Part shown: one piece after another, positions 10,595 through 20,000 of the stretch | How positions within the stretch are numbered: position 1 is the first letter of the stretch | Layout: each line of letters starts with the position of its first letter | Assembly: GCF_015207005.2 (NCBI RefSeq) | Contig: NZ_JADEXS020000001.1 | Location: forward strand, 5,218,001-5,282,000 | Source of the DNA: Desmonostoc muscorum LEGE 12446 | GTDB taxonomy: Bacteria; Cyanobacteriota; Cyanobacteriia; Cyanobacteriales; Nostocaceae | DNA: 64,000 nt | Direction of reading: 5' to 3' | Program-made: the position numbers and the translations under genes | Notes under the pieces: generated by a model | Told to the model about the DNA's origin: nothing | Database searches by the model: none | The model's input: only the letters and a program-made list of their open reading frames with translations

Positions 10595-12355
10595 CTAAAA
10601 AGTCAAAGTGGTACGAAGTACACCTACAACTGCTGTGTCATTGGCGCTAAATCCTTCGGGGTTGAATAGCCAAAATACGCCAGGGGTAATGCTGATATTG
10701 TCATTAACCCTGTAGTTAAAGAAAGTTTCTAAATGGTAAGGAGTCGTGTCTTCAGGACGAACAGCAATTCCCCCTGTAGACTGTCGGTAAAGCGGCTGTC
10801 CGAAAATTACTGCGGCTGCGTTTCCTTTACCGAAGATGTCTCTAATATGCAACCCAGCTGACCAGCTACTAAAAGTTGTAGAAGCATCTACATTCGATAA
10901 ATTGGCGAAAAGCAAAGCACCCGATACTGAGAAAGATGTTTGAGGAGTAAATCGCCAGGTTGCCGTTGCACCAACAGAATCGACCTTGATAGGCTCACTG
11001 AGAATTGCTAGCGTGGCATTACCACCCGCCTGTCCCAGCTGTGCTGCACTGGGAGCAAACCGAATCGATGCAATATCGGCGCTACTCAGACCTGTACCCA
11101 AAATGTTGATTTCGTGGTAACTATGTGCATAGTTAATTCCAATATCAAGATTTGAAATTGGTTTCAAGGTAAGTTGTGCTGCAACTGCTCCTGTGCCGCT
11201 AAAGAAACCTCCCCCCAAAGGTGTGTTCAAAACACCGATATCTTGGGGTAAGGATGATGTACCATTACCATATATAACTCCAAGTCCTACTTGTTTTGAA
11301 GGATTCCACAAAAAACCAGCGCCTGCAAGTAAACCGCTGCCAGAAGTACCTCCGGTAATTCGTACAGCAGCGTTATAGCCTGCAAATCGAGAAATTGCTC
11401 CCTGGCTGTCGCTGGCGTAGGGAGTGATGGCAGGAAACACATCTGTAATCTCTGCATTTGTGGCGGCAAATACGGCAAATTGTTGGGACAAGGGTAAGAC
11501 ATACGCTAGCTTGTAGAGACTAACGGAATTGGTTCCGCCATCAGCTTGCAATGTCTGAGGACTAAAACCAGGAAATTCTGGCTCAAAGCTTAACTTAGTT
11601 GAACCTGCGCCCAACAAACTCGAATTTGGTAATAATTGTCCTTGAATGGTTCCCCGACTATAAAATGAATCAGTTGCTCTAAAGTTGTAAGCTTGGAGTC
11701 CAACAATTAACAAGTCTTTGCCATTAAAGCTACTGGTGAGATTTAGTCTGACACGATTATTGAAGACAACATTGGCATCTTCACTACCTGGTTCTCCACC
11801 CGTGGCTGCTGCTAAAGATAAAATCGCTTCACCATTAAGTTTAGTAGTGGTAGAAAACTGTTGCTTTTCTAAGGTAGCTGTCCGACTTTCCAAGGCATCT
11901 ACACGACCACGTAATGTTGCTAGTTCAGCTGCAAATTCTTCTTGGAGTTTTTGCAGAGTTTCTAAATCTTCTTTAGTGACCAAATCAACAATATTGGAAG
12001 TAATCCGTTCGTTAATTCTGTCTAGGCAAGCATTCAAGCCGGCAGCAAATTCGTAACGAGTTAATGCACGATTTCCTCTGTATGTGCTGTCAGGATATCC
12101 GGCAATGCAACCATAACGTTCCACTACAGATTGTAATGCTTGGAAAGCCCAGTCTGTTGGTCTGACATCAGATAATTGAGATACAGAGTTGACCTGAGGA
12201 ATCCCATCAGTATTTGGGGATTGACTATCAATACTAAAATTAGGCTGTGTATCAGGAGGATTGGCAACTGTAGGATACGCTCCCAGTGAAATCGAACCTG
12301 TGACTAAGCACAACAAACTGACTCTTGCAATACACCTTAATTGCTCGTGATTCAC
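10595..12355 (-). CDS. SLH-domain outer-membrane porin (OprB/Som family)
   Basis: A 586-residue outer-membrane beta-barrel porin. A signal peptide (about residues 1-32, CLVTGSISLGAYPTVANP) precedes an SLH domain (VSQLSDVRPTDWAFQALQSV through RYEFAAGLNACLDRI, about 58-118). A coiled coil (LQEEFAAELATLRGRVDALE, about 135-165) follows, then a long Gly/aromatic beta-barrel ending in aromatic LRTTLTF. The SLH domain and coiled coil tether the outer membrane to peptidoglycan in this family; the pore passes small solutes or ions. Monocistronic, with 540 bp upstream for regulation. The substrate (sugars, nitrate or iron) cannot be decided. Confidence 0.92.
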   Translation of the reverse strand: MNHEQLRCIARVSLLCLVTGSISLGAYPTVANPPDTQPNFSIDSQSPNTDGIPQVNSVSQLSDVRPTDWAFQALQSVVERYGCIAGYPDSTYRGNRALTRYEFAAGLNACLDRINERITSNIVDLVTKEDLETLQKLQEEFAAELATLRGRVDALESRTATLEKQQFSTTTKLNGEAILSLAAATGGEPGSEDANVVFNNRVRLNLTSSFNGKDLLIVGLQAYNFRATDSFYSRGTIQGQLLPNSSLLGAGSTKLSFEPEFPGFSPQTLQADGGTNSVSLYKLAYVLPLSQQFAVFAATNAEITDVFPAITPYASDSQGAISRFAGYNAAVRITGGTSGSGLLAGAGFLWNPSKQVGLGVIYGNGTSSLPQDIGVLNTPLGGGFFSGTGAVAAQLTLKPISNLDIGINYAHSYHEINILGTGLSSADIASIRFAPSAAQLGQAGGNATLAILSEPIKVDSVGATATWRFTPQTSFSVSGALLFANLSNVDASTTFSSWSAGLHIRDIFGKGNAAAVIFGQPLYRQSTGGIAVRPEDTTPYHLETFFNYRVNDNISITPGVFWLFNPEGFSANDTAVVGVLRTTLTF

Positions 12356-12893
12356 ATTTATTCCTCACACACAAATACAATATTTACTGATTTTTTTTGA
12401 CAACCAATAGGTTTTTTTTAATGTTTGAGCTAATACAGTTTTGTATTCATAATTTGAATTTATTTGCTGTCAAATTATTTTGACAATTAGTCCCCTAATG
12501 ACCTTGGGAACTGAATATGCAAACGAAATATGTATGAATCACGTTTCTGTGTTAAAAGTTTGCCAGTTAAACATGTCAATCCCTGATATCAGAATTCCTC
12601 TGTACAGGATTCACATAATTAATAACTAAACCAACACATCGGCTCATATAAATCTAAGTACACATAGAGCTATAAAATTAATCTTCAACAATTAGCTAGC
12701 AACAAGCAAGCACCTAGCTCGTTGGGAAAAGTAATTTCATAGCTGTGTTGATATACTTGGATCCTATTGGTATGCCGTAGATTTCAGTATTTGTACTTTA
12801 TCACGGCGATTTCGGCAAAATCAACGTTTTTTTTGTGACAGCCGAATAATATTAACTTATACAGCAGGAGTCAGAAATCAGAATAGCTTTGGA
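12356..12893. other. AT-rich intergenic region upstream of the porin
   Basis: About 540 bp without any credible coding sequence, carrying the porin promoter on the minus strand. AT-rich with several short T-runs. No operator, riboswitch or small RNA was recognised. Confidence 0.6.
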
Positions 12894-13184
12894 CTATTCA
12901 GCATTAAGGATTTTTGGTACTTTGAAAAATTCGCCTTCCTGTTCAGGGGCACCGTTGAGGATGCTTTCACGGTCAGGATAGGGTTGCAGGTCATCTTCTC
13001 GTGTGACATTACTAACATCTATTGCCCGTGTTGTTGGGGGCACATCACTAACATCTAGTTCGTTGAGTTGTTGAATATAATCCAGAATACTTCCCAATTG
13101 AGTAGTGAATTGTTCCTCTTCTTCTGGAGTTAACTCTAAACGAGCAAGATTAGCTACTTTGTGGACTTGTTCTTGGTCAATCAT
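12894..13184 (-). CDS. gatC: Glutamyl-tRNA(Gln)/aspartyl-tRNA(Asn) amidotransferase subunit C
   Basis: The small stabilising subunit of GatCAB, which converts Glu-tRNA(Gln) to Gln-tRNA(Gln). The 96 residues match the family throughout: [39 protein letters not shown], and a C-terminal FFKVPKIL. Cyanobacteria lack glutaminyl-tRNA synthetase, so the gene is essential. gatA and gatB are not in this window. It is downstream of ycf3 on the same strand, with heptamer repeats between. Confidence 0.95.
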   Translation of the reverse strand: MIDQEQVHKVANLARLELTPEEEEQFTTQLGSILDYIQQLNELDVSDVPPTTRAIDVSNVTREDDLQPYPDRESILNGAPEQEGEFFKVPKILNAE

Positions 13185-13195
13185 ACATTGTTATT

Positions 13196-13217
13196 GGGCA
13201 TGGGGCATGGGGCATTG
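13196..13217. repeat. Short GGGCATG heptamer repeat
   Basis: Three heptamer copies lie between gatC and ycf3, followed by a further inverted tract of TTAGTCATT/AATGAC-type repeats up to about 13285. Confidence 0.7.
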
Positions 13218-13288
13218 GTTATTTGTCATTAGTCATTGGTTATTATCAACTAGCAAAAGACAAGTGACTAATGACAAAGGACAAATGG

Positions 13289-13810
13289 CTAGAAGAATAC
13301 GTCAATTTGCGATCGCCCTGTAGTTTTCAACCAGTTTTGGGCTTCAATGTAGTTATTGGGAGCCATGCGAATAGCTCGAATCCAATAGTCTGCGGCTTGG
13401 TCAAATAGTGCTTCGCCACCATCTTCATCTCCAGCTTCTTTGGCTTTTTCGCCTTGGTAGTGATAAATGACGGCGATGTTGTTCAAGGCTTGGGGTAGGC
13501 GTGGGTTTAACTCAATTGCTTGGTGATAGAGTTCTAAGGCCTTTTCGTGGTCGCCGTTGCTGGCATAGATTAACCCCATATTGTAGAGAATGTAGCCGCG
13601 ATCGTTGGTATCTTCCTCTAGTGTTAGAGCTTCTTCATAGTATTCCAATGCTTCGGCATATTCTCCTTCTGCTTGGGCTGACATGCCATCTCGATAATAC
13701 ACAAAGGCTTCTTTTGCTTTTTTGTTAGTCGGCAGGATCTTCAGGATGATATCCGCCATTACTGTAAAGGATTTGTCAACAAAATTATCGTTTTTTTGCG
13801 TTCTTGGCAT
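13289..13810 (-). CDS. ycf3: Photosystem I assembly protein Ycf3 (TPR protein)
   Basis: A 173-residue thylakoid-associated chaperone for photosystem I assembly. The N-terminus [20 protein letters not shown] and three TPR repeats ([60 protein letters not shown]) match Ycf3 along the full length. The length is normal. The final residues GRSQIDVFF end close to a repeat tract. The ATG at 13810 is the conserved start. It is upstream of gatC on the same strand but separated from it by about 100 bp of repeats. Confidence 0.95.
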   Translation of the reverse strand: MPRTQKNDNFVDKSFTVMADIILKILPTNKKAKEAFVYYRDGMSAQAEGEYAEALEYYEEALTLEEDTNDRGYILYNMGLIYASNGDHEKALELYHQAIELNPRLPQALNNIAVIYHYQGEKAKEAGDEDGGEALFDQAADYWIRAIRMAPNNYIEAQNWLKTTGRSQIDVFF

Positions 13811-13825
13811 AGTTGTCTCTGGGTG

Positions 13826-13925
13826 TTAGGTGTTGGGTATTGGGTATTGGGGACTGGGTATTAGGAAAACTCTTCTCTAGTCCATAGTATACAGTCCTAG
13901 TCCCCAGTCCCTAATCCCTAATCCC
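13826..13925. repeat. Inverted short-repeat tract between ycf3 and the SRAP gene
   Basis: TTGGGTATTGGGTATTGGGG and ACTGGGTATTAGG on one side face CAGTCCTAGTCCCCAGTCCC on the other, so the tract can form an imperfect hairpin. It reaches the stop of the SRAP gene. Confidence 0.6.
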
Positions 13926-14622
13926 CACTAATGGGAATGATGCATTCCGGACTATTATGGCGAGAGTTGTTTACTAAGGTGCTAACTGGATAGGCAGTCA
14001 TGGCTGGTGCTGGATAGGGACGCAATAGCTGTTGTAGGGTTTGGGGCGTTTGCACTTGGGAATCTAGCCATAAATCGTAATCTTGCGGCTCTAGAATCAC
14101 TGGCATCCGCTCGTGGATGGGTTGGAGTAATTCGTTGGCTGCTGTTGTCAAAATTGTACAAGAAATTATTTCCTCATTGGCAGTCGTTCCCGCTTCGGGT
14201 TGCCGTAGGCATCGCCATCTCTCCCATAAACCTGCAAAGGCGAAGGGTTGCCCATCTTGGAGACGAAAATAAAATGGCTGCTTCTTACCGCCTTGTTGAC
14301 GTTGCCATTCATAAAAGCCATCAGCTAGCACTAAACAGCGTCGATGCTTAAAAGCTGACCGAAAAGCCGGTTTTTCAGCAACAGTTTCTGCCCTAGCGTT
14401 GATTAATTTTGCCCCTATTCCTGGATCTTTTGCCCATGAGGGAATTAAGCCCCAATACAACTGCTGAAATTCCCGCTTTCTGCTTTCAGGATTTTGTAAC
14501 ACTGTTGCAACTTTTTGCGTAGGTGCAATGTTATATTCGGCTGCTAAATCTGGAAGTTGCTGAACATCGAAAATTTTAGCTAAAGCTTTTACTGACTGGT
14601 TTAGAGTAAATCTTCCACACAT
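13918..14622 (-). CDS. SRAP-domain protein (HMCES/YedK type abasic-site DNA-protein crosslinker)
   Basis: A 234-residue SOS-response-associated peptidase family protein. Family members covalently trap abasic sites in single-stranded DNA through Cys2, which is exposed after removal of Met1. The start at 14622 gives MCGRFTLNQ with Cys2 in place, so the upstream ATG at 14640 is not used. Other conserved pieces are YNIAPTQ, WGLIPSWAKDP, NARAETVAEKPAF, CLVLADGFYEW (active-site Glu) and HERMPVIL. Near residue 150 the sequence RCLRQPEAGTTAN is encoded by DNA resembling the dispersed GGCGATGCC-type repeat, suggesting an in-frame repeat insertion. Confidence 0.93.
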   Translation of the reverse strand: MCGRFTLNQSVKALAKIFDVQQLPDLAAEYNIAPTQKVATVLQNPESRKREFQQLYWGLIPSWAKDPGIGAKLINARAETVAEKPAFRSAFKHRRCLVLADGFYEWQRQQGGKKQPFYFRLQDGQPFAFAGLWERWRCLRQPEAGTTANEEIISCTILTTAANELLQPIHERMPVILEPQDYDLWLDSQVQTPQTLQQLLRPYPAPAMTAYPVSTLVNNSRHNSPECIIPISGD

Positions 14623-14820
14623 ACTTTTATTCTCGACCACTGACTAAATTAAACATCTCATTTTCTAAATAAATAATGTTTTTTTTATTTTTTGGGATGA
14701 TTTTATCTGGGGAGCAAGAAGTTAAATATAAAAGAAAATATCCGGTTTTTGGAAAATATTTTGGTAAGATATTGTATTTTGAACCCTTAGTTATCAACAT
14801 ATTACTTACTGTATTTTATC

Positions 14821-15450
14821 ATGGAAATACTGCGTTTGTACGATTTTTTACCTTCTGGTAATGGTTACAAGATACGTCTTTTATTGACACAGCTAGGTAT
14901 GCCTTTTGAGAGAGTAGAGGTTAATATCTTAAAGGGGGAGACTCGAACAGCAGAATTTTTAAGTAAAAATCCCAATGGCAAGATTCCCGTTTTGGAAATC
15001 CAACCAGGAAAATATTTGTCAGAGTCAAATGCTATATTGGTTTATCTGAGTGAAGGTACAGAATTTTTACCTTACGATCGCTTTTTGCGATCGCAGGTGC
15101 TGCAATGGTTATTTTTTGAACAGTATAGCCATCAGCCTTTTATTGCCAGATCGAGATTTTGGATTTCTATTTTAGGTAAACCTGAAGAATATAGTGAAGC
15201 TATAAAGCAAAAACGTGAACCAGGTTATGCAGCACTTAACTTGATGGAAAAACACTTAACTGATCGCACTTTTTTTGTAGGAGAGCGTTACACAATTGCT
15301 GATATTGCCTTGTTCGCCTACACTCATGTAGCTGATGAAGGCGGGTTTGATTTAACACAATTTCCTGCTATCCAAGCTTGGATAGAAAGAGTCAAAGCGC
15401 AGTCCACGTATATTAGTATTAAGGATGTACACAAAGATATAGAATATTAA
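14821..15450 (+). CDS. Glutathione S-transferase family protein
   Basis: A 209-residue cytosolic protein with a thioredoxin-like N-terminal domain (LRLYDFLPSGNGYKIRLLL, NPNGKIPVLE, SESNAILVYLSEG with the glutathione-binding Glu-Ser). An all-helical C-terminal domain follows (RTFFVGERYTIADIALFAYT, the family N-capping motif). It likely conjugates or reduces with glutathione; the substrate is unknown. The ATG at 14821 gives the usual N-terminus. It is transcribed divergently from the SRAP gene. Confidence 0.9.
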   Translation: MEILRLYDFLPSGNGYKIRLLLTQLGMPFERVEVNILKGETRTAEFLSKNPNGKIPVLEIQPGKYLSESNAILVYLSEGTEFLPYDRFLRSQVLQWLFFEQYSHQPFIARSRFWISILGKPEEYSEAIKQKREPGYAALNLMEKHLTDRTFFVGERYTIADIALFAYTHVADEGGFDLTQFPAIQAWIERVKAQSTYISIKDVHKDIEY

Positions 15451-15561
15451 AAATTCTGTTTTGCAAGCCTGTGCCTCTCGATTCCTGGTCGCATCAAGTG
15501 ATACATAATATTACATGAAGTTTTCCCAGGCAGTAAACCAGTAAAGACAAAATAATCAGCA

Positions 15562-15789
15562 CTAGATAGCCATATCAATTTCAATTAACTTTTGTCGGGA
15601 GGACAAACCAGACTTAATTCTGATATCAGATTTTGGCACACCAAATTTCTCTGCTAGAAGTTTAATTAACTCTTCATTAGCCTTACCATCAACTGGGGGC
15701 GATTTTAAATAGACGATCAGGCTACCATCAGGTTGTTCTTCGATTTTTTGCTGTTTTGAGTTAGGTTTAACCTTAACTTTTTTTTGCAT
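15562..15789 (-). CDS. DUF167/YggU family protein
   Basis: A 75-residue protein with the complete DUF167 fold: [40 protein letters not shown] and [19 protein letters not shown]. Function is unknown in the family. It overlaps the end of the upstream DUF2809 gene by 17 bp on the same strand, so the two are probably co-translated. Confidence 0.88.
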   Translation of the reverse strand: MQKKVKVKPNSKQQKIEEQPDGSLIVYLKSPPVDGKANEELIKLLAEKFGVPKSDIRIKSGLSSRQKLIEIDMAI

Positions 15790-16141
15790 AACCGATTTTT
15801 TGTAATTGTTGCAGCCAGAACCAACCTAAGATACAACCCAACAGGTAATGAGGAAAATCCCACCAAACAAAGGTAGTACCAAGTAACAATTTACCTATGA
15901 AGGTGGCGCGAATCTCGTCTAATAGTGGCGGATGCCAAAGTTGCAAGAATTCTATTATACAGGTGATGACAAAAACCCATATTGGAATTTGGATTACCGC
16001 TGCTCGACTTCTAAAAAAGCAAAATCCAAACAGACACCAAAATATTTCGTAAAGTATATCTCCTCCGTAGTCATTAAACCACTTATAGCCGGGGCTAGCG
16101 TAATACTTAAAGAAAAAACCCATCGGTACAACGATGAGCAT
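15773..16141 (-). CDS. DUF2809 family membrane protein
   Basis: A 122-residue inner-membrane protein with about four hydrophobic segments ([63 protein letters not shown]). The pattern [11 protein letters not shown] and [14 protein letters not shown] is typical of DUF2809. The only usable start is the ATG at 16141. An open in-frame stretch upstream to a stop near 16200 lacks ATG/GTG/TTG codons, so the first membrane segment seems short. Its stop lies inside the DUF167 gene, suggesting an operon. Function unknown. Confidence 0.8.
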   Translation of the reverse strand: MLIVVPMGFFFKYYASPGYKWFNDYGGDILYEIFWCLFGFCFFRSRAAVIQIPIWVFVITCIIEFLQLWHPPLLDEIRATFIGKLLLGTTFVWWDFPHYLLGCILGWFWLQQLQKIGYAKKS

Positions 16142-16270
16142 AGAAAGAATAATATATATTGTTTGGTTTTGGTTCCGGCGTATTTTCTGAAAGGTTAGAG
16201 ACTAAGCAAAATTTTAGCCTCTGTACAATCGTTTCTTAATAGTTCGTAATATTGAATATTAATTACGAAC

Positions 16271-16362
16271 AGGACTTACGCACAAGTAACGGAAAATCAA
16301 ACCGCAGAGGACGCAGAGGACACCGAGGAATGAGAGTTTCAGAGAGTTATTGCGTAAGTCCT
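16271..16362. mobile_element. MITE-like element bounded by AGGACTTACGCA
   Basis: Perfect 12-bp terminal inverted repeats AGGACTTACGCA and TGCGTAAGTCCT enclose 68 bp containing the dispersed sequence AACCGCAGAGGACGCAGAGG. Both sides carry ATTACGAA-like sequence, a possible target duplication although it lies in a tandem repeat. Confidence 0.65.
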
Positions 16363-16394
16363 ATTACGAATTACGAATTACGAATTACGAATTA
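16363..16394. repeat. Short tandem repeat ATTACGA x4
   Basis: Four 7-mers follow the MITE-like element. The reverse complement (TTCGTAA) forms the tract at 19261-19298. Confidence 0.8.
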
Positions 16395-16399
16395 TTTAA

Positions 16400-16951
16400 T
16401 TATGGATATCTTCGACTACCAGCACCCACTACACCGATTTTGTGGCGATAGGAGAGTTCAGCACCGAACCAGCCGGAAGCGCTAGTGAGTGTACCAACAA
16501 TCGCCGAGAGAACCAATCCCCAAGGTAGTATTCGGGATTCAGGGTCACCCAAGCGCAGGAGGAAGTTAACGAGTGTTAAAACCAGGATAGAAACGTTAAG
16601 TATCAAATGCACCCAACCGGCGGTACGCTTGCGGACTCGTTCGATTTTCAAAAAGTCACTCAGACCGATCGCGGCTGCGAGGAGGCCTCCAGCTAATCCG
16701 AGTCCGATTAACCATAGCGAAGCCCTGGCCCAGAAGAAATCATTAGTTAACCAGTAGCCGAAATCGCTTCCCAAAGCGGCGGCTAAAAAGGCGATGGGGA
16801 AGATCACACTCAGGGGGTGGAGGGGATGTCCGGCGATCGCAACTGTGCTGGGTACGCCACTATCACGATACTCACTATCGTTACTTTCAATAACTGGTGG
16901 AATATTTGGAAAAGGTGTTGAATTTGTTTGGGTTGTTTCTGTAGTTTCCAT
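16400..16951 (-). CDS. DUF2231 family membrane protein
   Basis: A 183-residue inner-membrane protein with four predicted membrane helices after a hydrophilic N-terminus of about 40 residues rich in Thr/Pro/Ser. IAGHPLHPLSVIFPIAFLAA is the hallmark start of DUF2231, followed by ASLWLIGLGLAGGLLAAAIG, GWVHLILNVSILVLTLVNF and WGLVLSAIVGTLTSASGWFG. Function is unknown in the family. It lies 33 bp from the upstream DUF2993 gene on the same strand, so co-transcription is possible. Confidence 0.88.
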   Translation of the reverse strand: METTETTQTNSTPFPNIPPVIESNDSEYRDSGVPSTVAIAGHPLHPLSVIFPIAFLAAALGSDFGYWLTNDFFWARASLWLIGLGLAGGLLAAAIGLSDFLKIERVRKRTAGWVHLILNVSILVLTLVNFLLRLGDPESRILPWGLVLSAIVGTLTSASGWFGAELSYRHKIGVVGAGSRRYP

Positions 16952-16983
16952 TATTAGTATCCTGAGTTTATGAGTGTCTATTT

Positions 16984-17724
16984 TTAAGCAGAGGGAATTC
17001 GTTCTACATAAGCTTGGGCTTGCAGAGTGAGTTTACCTACTTCTACTTTTAGTTGGTTAACTTGCAGGTTCATTCCCTCCAAATCAAAGTTACTCAAATT
17101 CAAAATTTCGCTGGTTTGATCTATCAAAGCTTTTGTCAAATCTGGCGATATTTCTTCACTTTCGCCATACTCAACATTTTCCAGATAAACACTTTTTCCA
17201 TTAGCATTGATCCAAGGCACTGCTGAAAAGGCAACTTGCTGATTTTCGCCTGTTTCTACTAATTTTACGCTGGCGTTTAGTGCTATTTTTCCATCACCAG
17301 GTAGCCGAAAGTCTACATGTTGCGGTTCAATAGTCGTCTGTTGTCCGTTAACGTGTATTTTTTGATTTTGTAGTTGCGAGCGCACATATTCAGAGTTAAA
17401 GGCGCGATTGATATCGGCTTCGGTTAAAACAACTCGTGTACTAGCTTCAGTAGGTTTTGTGAGTTCAATTTTGCCAAAAGCCACGCTCAGAGGATTGATG
17501 GCAACACTACTCATTTGCATTTCCAATTCCTCCATCCGGAGGTCTTTCTGCATTACTAAACCTTCGCCTTCAATTGTGACTATATCTACCTCTCCCTGAA
17601 CCACTTTGAGTGGATCGGTTTTGATATTTACATTTAAATTTTTTACTTCATCTAACTGGCTAGATAATCCTATTTTTGCCGCTTTATTCAGCGCCTGTTC
17701 TCCTAATCCAGGATTCTCTGGCAT
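16984..17724 (-). CDS. DUF2993 (LmeA-like) protein
   Basis: A 246-residue protein of the DUF2993 family, which covers lipid-binding or surface-associated beta-rich proteins. MPENPGLGEQALNKAAKIGL is the typical cyanobacterial N-terminus, so the start is placed at 17724 with AGGAG ten bases upstream, not at the ATG at 17754. Further family features are NVNIKTDPLKVVQGEVD, TEADINRAFNSEYVR and NLQVNQLKVEVGKLTLQAQA. No signal peptide is visible. The role is unknown. Confidence 0.88.
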   Translation of the reverse strand: MPENPGLGEQALNKAAKIGLSSQLDEVKNLNVNIKTDPLKVVQGEVDIVTIEGEGLVMQKDLRMEELEMQMSSVAINPLSVAFGKIELTKPTEASTRVVLTEADINRAFNSEYVRSQLQNQKIHVNGQQTTIEPQHVDFRLPGDGKIALNASVKLVETGENQQVAFSAVPWINANGKSVYLENVEYGESEEISPDLTKALIDQTSEILNLSNFDLEGMNLQVNQLKVEVGKLTLQAQAYVERIPSA

Positions 17725-17928
17725 TATTAAATTAGCTCCTACTTGAAATATCATATCCTTGAGTCAATTTAATAAATTTGCATCAAAATTTTATCTATCT
17801 GGCGATGTAGTAAAGTTGTAAATGCTGTCTATCCAAAAGTATAATGATATAATTTTTAATATTTTTTGTGTCTATAGCTTTTGAACTCACGTTACATTAC
17901 TATCATAAATGTTAAAAATTGATGACAT

Positions 17929-19260
17929 TTGATTCTTTCAGTTAGGAAATCAGCAGTGCCACCAAATAACCGTACTCCCACAAACCAAACTCAACGCTGG
18001 AAGTTTTTACAACTTTTTGGACTCGTAAAACGTAATCCTCTTTTCATTTCACGGTGGGTTTTACGCTGGGTAGTGGTGGGGACTGTTTGTGGTCTATTTG
18101 CAAGTTTGTACTGGATTATTCTGGAACTGATGACTCACCAACTAGAAAGATTTGAGGGTGTGAGTCTGCTAATAGTTATGCCCATAGCTGGATTAATTGT
18201 TGGCTTGGTAATTCATTTTTTAGGCAATCCTGGGGAAATTGCTGTCATTGTCGATAATATCCATTTTCGTGGCGGACGTTTGGATGCACGAAAAAATCCG
18301 GCGATGATTCTCGCTTCTTTGGTTAGTATCGCTGCTGGGGGTAGTGCAGGGCCAGAAGCGCCATTAGTGCAGGTTACAGGTTCTTTTGGTACATGGGTGG
18401 GCGATCGCCTCCGTCTTGAGGGCGAAGACTTGAGATCCACGAGTTTAGCAGCAATGGCGGCTGGCTTTACCGCCTTGTTTGGCGCACCATTAGGTGGGGC
18501 GATGTTTGCCCTAGAAATTCTTCACCATCAGCATATCGTCGAATACTACGAAGCTTTAATGCCAGCGATCGTTTCTAGTTGCGCTAGTTATTTAGTATTT
18601 GCCTTCATCACCCATTTGGGAATTGCTCCCACCTGGCATTTTCCCCAATACAGTTTAGAGAACATCGATGATTTTGCTGTGGCTATCCTGTTTGGAATCA
18701 TCGGCGCTGTTGCAGGTTGGATTTTTATGGTCATTTTTCGCGGCTGTGACAGGCTGTTGGCGATGGTTCCCGGTCCCGTTTATGTACGCACAACATTAGC
18801 AGGATTGGGCTTAGGTTCTTTAGCAGCTTTCTTACCCTTAACCCGCTATTTCGGACATGAAGAATTAGAGTCAGTCCTAAGTACTAATTTTTCAGTTGTT
18901 TTTTTGTTAATTTTAGCCTTGGGTAAGATGGCATCTATCAGTATCACAGTCACTGGTGCGTGGCGCGGTGGTTTCATTATTCCCTTATTTTTTACTGGTG
19001 CTTGTATTGGTAAAGCAATTGCAATTTTAATTCCGGGGTTGAATCCTGCACTAGCTATGATTTGCACAATGGCAGCTATCAATGCAGCGGTGACACGTAC
19101 ACCCATAAGTACAACTTTGTTGTTATCAAAATTGACTAATTTTAGCCCTTTGACGCCAATACTTTTTGCTAGTTTAATTGGGTTTTTTCTCGCACCAAAA
19201 GTTCCTTTTATAGCTTCTCAACTTAAATCACAGCAATCTCTTGAGGAGATACAAAGTTAA
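17929..19260 (+). CDS. ClC-type chloride channel/transporter
   Basis: A 443-residue polytopic membrane protein with about ten hydrophobic helices. The ClC signature appears as AAGGSAGPEAPLVQ (residues 136-148), where GPEAP replaces the usual G(K/R)EGP but keeps the gating Glu. GGFIIPLFFTGACIG near residue 345 corresponds to GxFxP. It moves chloride or exchanges Cl-/H+. The first possible start is TTG at 17929; a GTG at 17956 is equally plausible. No regulatory CBS domains follow the channel, so this is a short-form ClC. Confidence 0.9.
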   Translation: MILSVRKSAVPPNNRTPTNQTQRWKFLQLFGLVKRNPLFISRWVLRWVVVGTVCGLFASLYWIILELMTHQLERFEGVSLLIVMPIAGLIVGLVIHFLGNPGEIAVIVDNIHFRGGRLDARKNPAMILASLVSIAAGGSAGPEAPLVQVTGSFGTWVGDRLRLEGEDLRSTSLAAMAAGFTALFGAPLGGAMFALEILHHQHIVEYYEALMPAIVSSCASYLVFAFITHLGIAPTWHFPQYSLENIDDFAVAILFGIIGAVAGWIFMVIFRGCDRLLAMVPGPVYVRTTLAGLGLGSLAAFLPLTRYFGHEELESVLSTNFSVVFLLILALGKMASISITVTGAWRGGFIIPLFFTGACIGKAIAILIPGLNPALAMICTMAAINAAVTRTPISTTLLLSKLTNFSPLTPILFASLIGFFLAPKVPFIASQLKSQQSLEEIQS

Positions 19261-19298
19261 TTCGTAATTCGTAATTCGTAATTCGTAATTCGTAATTA
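19261..19298. repeat. Short tandem repeat TTCGTAA x5
   Basis: Five heptamer copies start immediately after the stop codon of the ClC gene. They are the reverse complement of the 16363-16394 repeat unit. Confidence 0.85.
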
Positions 19299-19352
19299 TA
19301 TAAGTAAAATACAGAGATGATTTGAAAATGTTTTTTGCTGATCTGCGATCGC

Positions 19353-19892
19353 TTAATACTCAGGACAAGTGATAATACATCCTTCTGGCCATATCGATAG
19401 CAGGTCTTCTCGCACCCAACCAGTAACGTTACTTGGGAATTTGATGCGATGCCAACGATATTGATCCGCCTGTTTGTAGGTATCTTCAACCGTCACCAAA
19501 TCACCTGACAGCGCGTTGTACAGAACCTTGCTTCTTAAGTTGGGAGACGAACGCACGTTAATTTTATACCCGCGATTCCCTGCTATGGTTGCATAACGCT
19601 TGTTGCTCACCTCAAACCTGACTAAATCGCTCCGTAGCCAACCGCTTAGCGTGCCTTCCACCTTTGGTTGCACATAGAACCAGCGATCGCCATCATTTCC
19701 CACAGTAATATTCAAAACCTCCACATTAGCCCCCGATGGTAAGATTTCTTCTACGGGTGCTGTCAAAGATGCAGCTGTTCGTAGATTACTTCTACTCGTC
19801 AAGGTTGCCGGACGAGCCATTACAGGCAATACTCCAGTCATCAATGTTCCAAAAGTTAACAATCCTGCTGTCAACTTTGTGATTAAACTCAT
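19353..19892 (-). CDS. Secreted protein with two bacterial SH3 domains
   Basis: A 179-residue exported protein. A signal peptide (MSLITKLTAGLLTFGTLMTG, cleavage likely after VMARPA) is followed by two SH3b repeats. The first is near TSRSNLRTAAS to LSGWLRSDLVRF, the second at GYKINVRSSPNLRSKVLYNA to VTGWVREDLL. SH3b domains bind peptidoglycan or matrix. The start is the ATG at 19892, preceded by GGAGAATTT, which gives the clean signal peptide; an upstream frame adds 15 unlikely residues. A Cys pair lies at the C-terminus (PEGCIITCPEY). Confidence 0.85.
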   Translation of the reverse strand: MSLITKLTAGLLTFGTLMTGVLPVMARPATLTSRSNLRTAASLTAPVEEILPSGANVEVLNITVGNDGDRWFYVQPKVEGTLSGWLRSDLVRFEVSNKRYATIAGNRGYKINVRSSPNLRSKVLYNALSGDLVTVEDTYKQADQYRWHRIKFPSNVTGWVREDLLSIWPEGCIITCPEY

Positions 19893-20000
19893 AAATTCTC
19901 CAGAAGGTGGAAGTATGGCATAAAAAAAATTAAGCATGAAGAATGAAGTCTAAAAACTTCATACTTCATGCCTATCACGAGAATGACAGTCTTTTATTGG

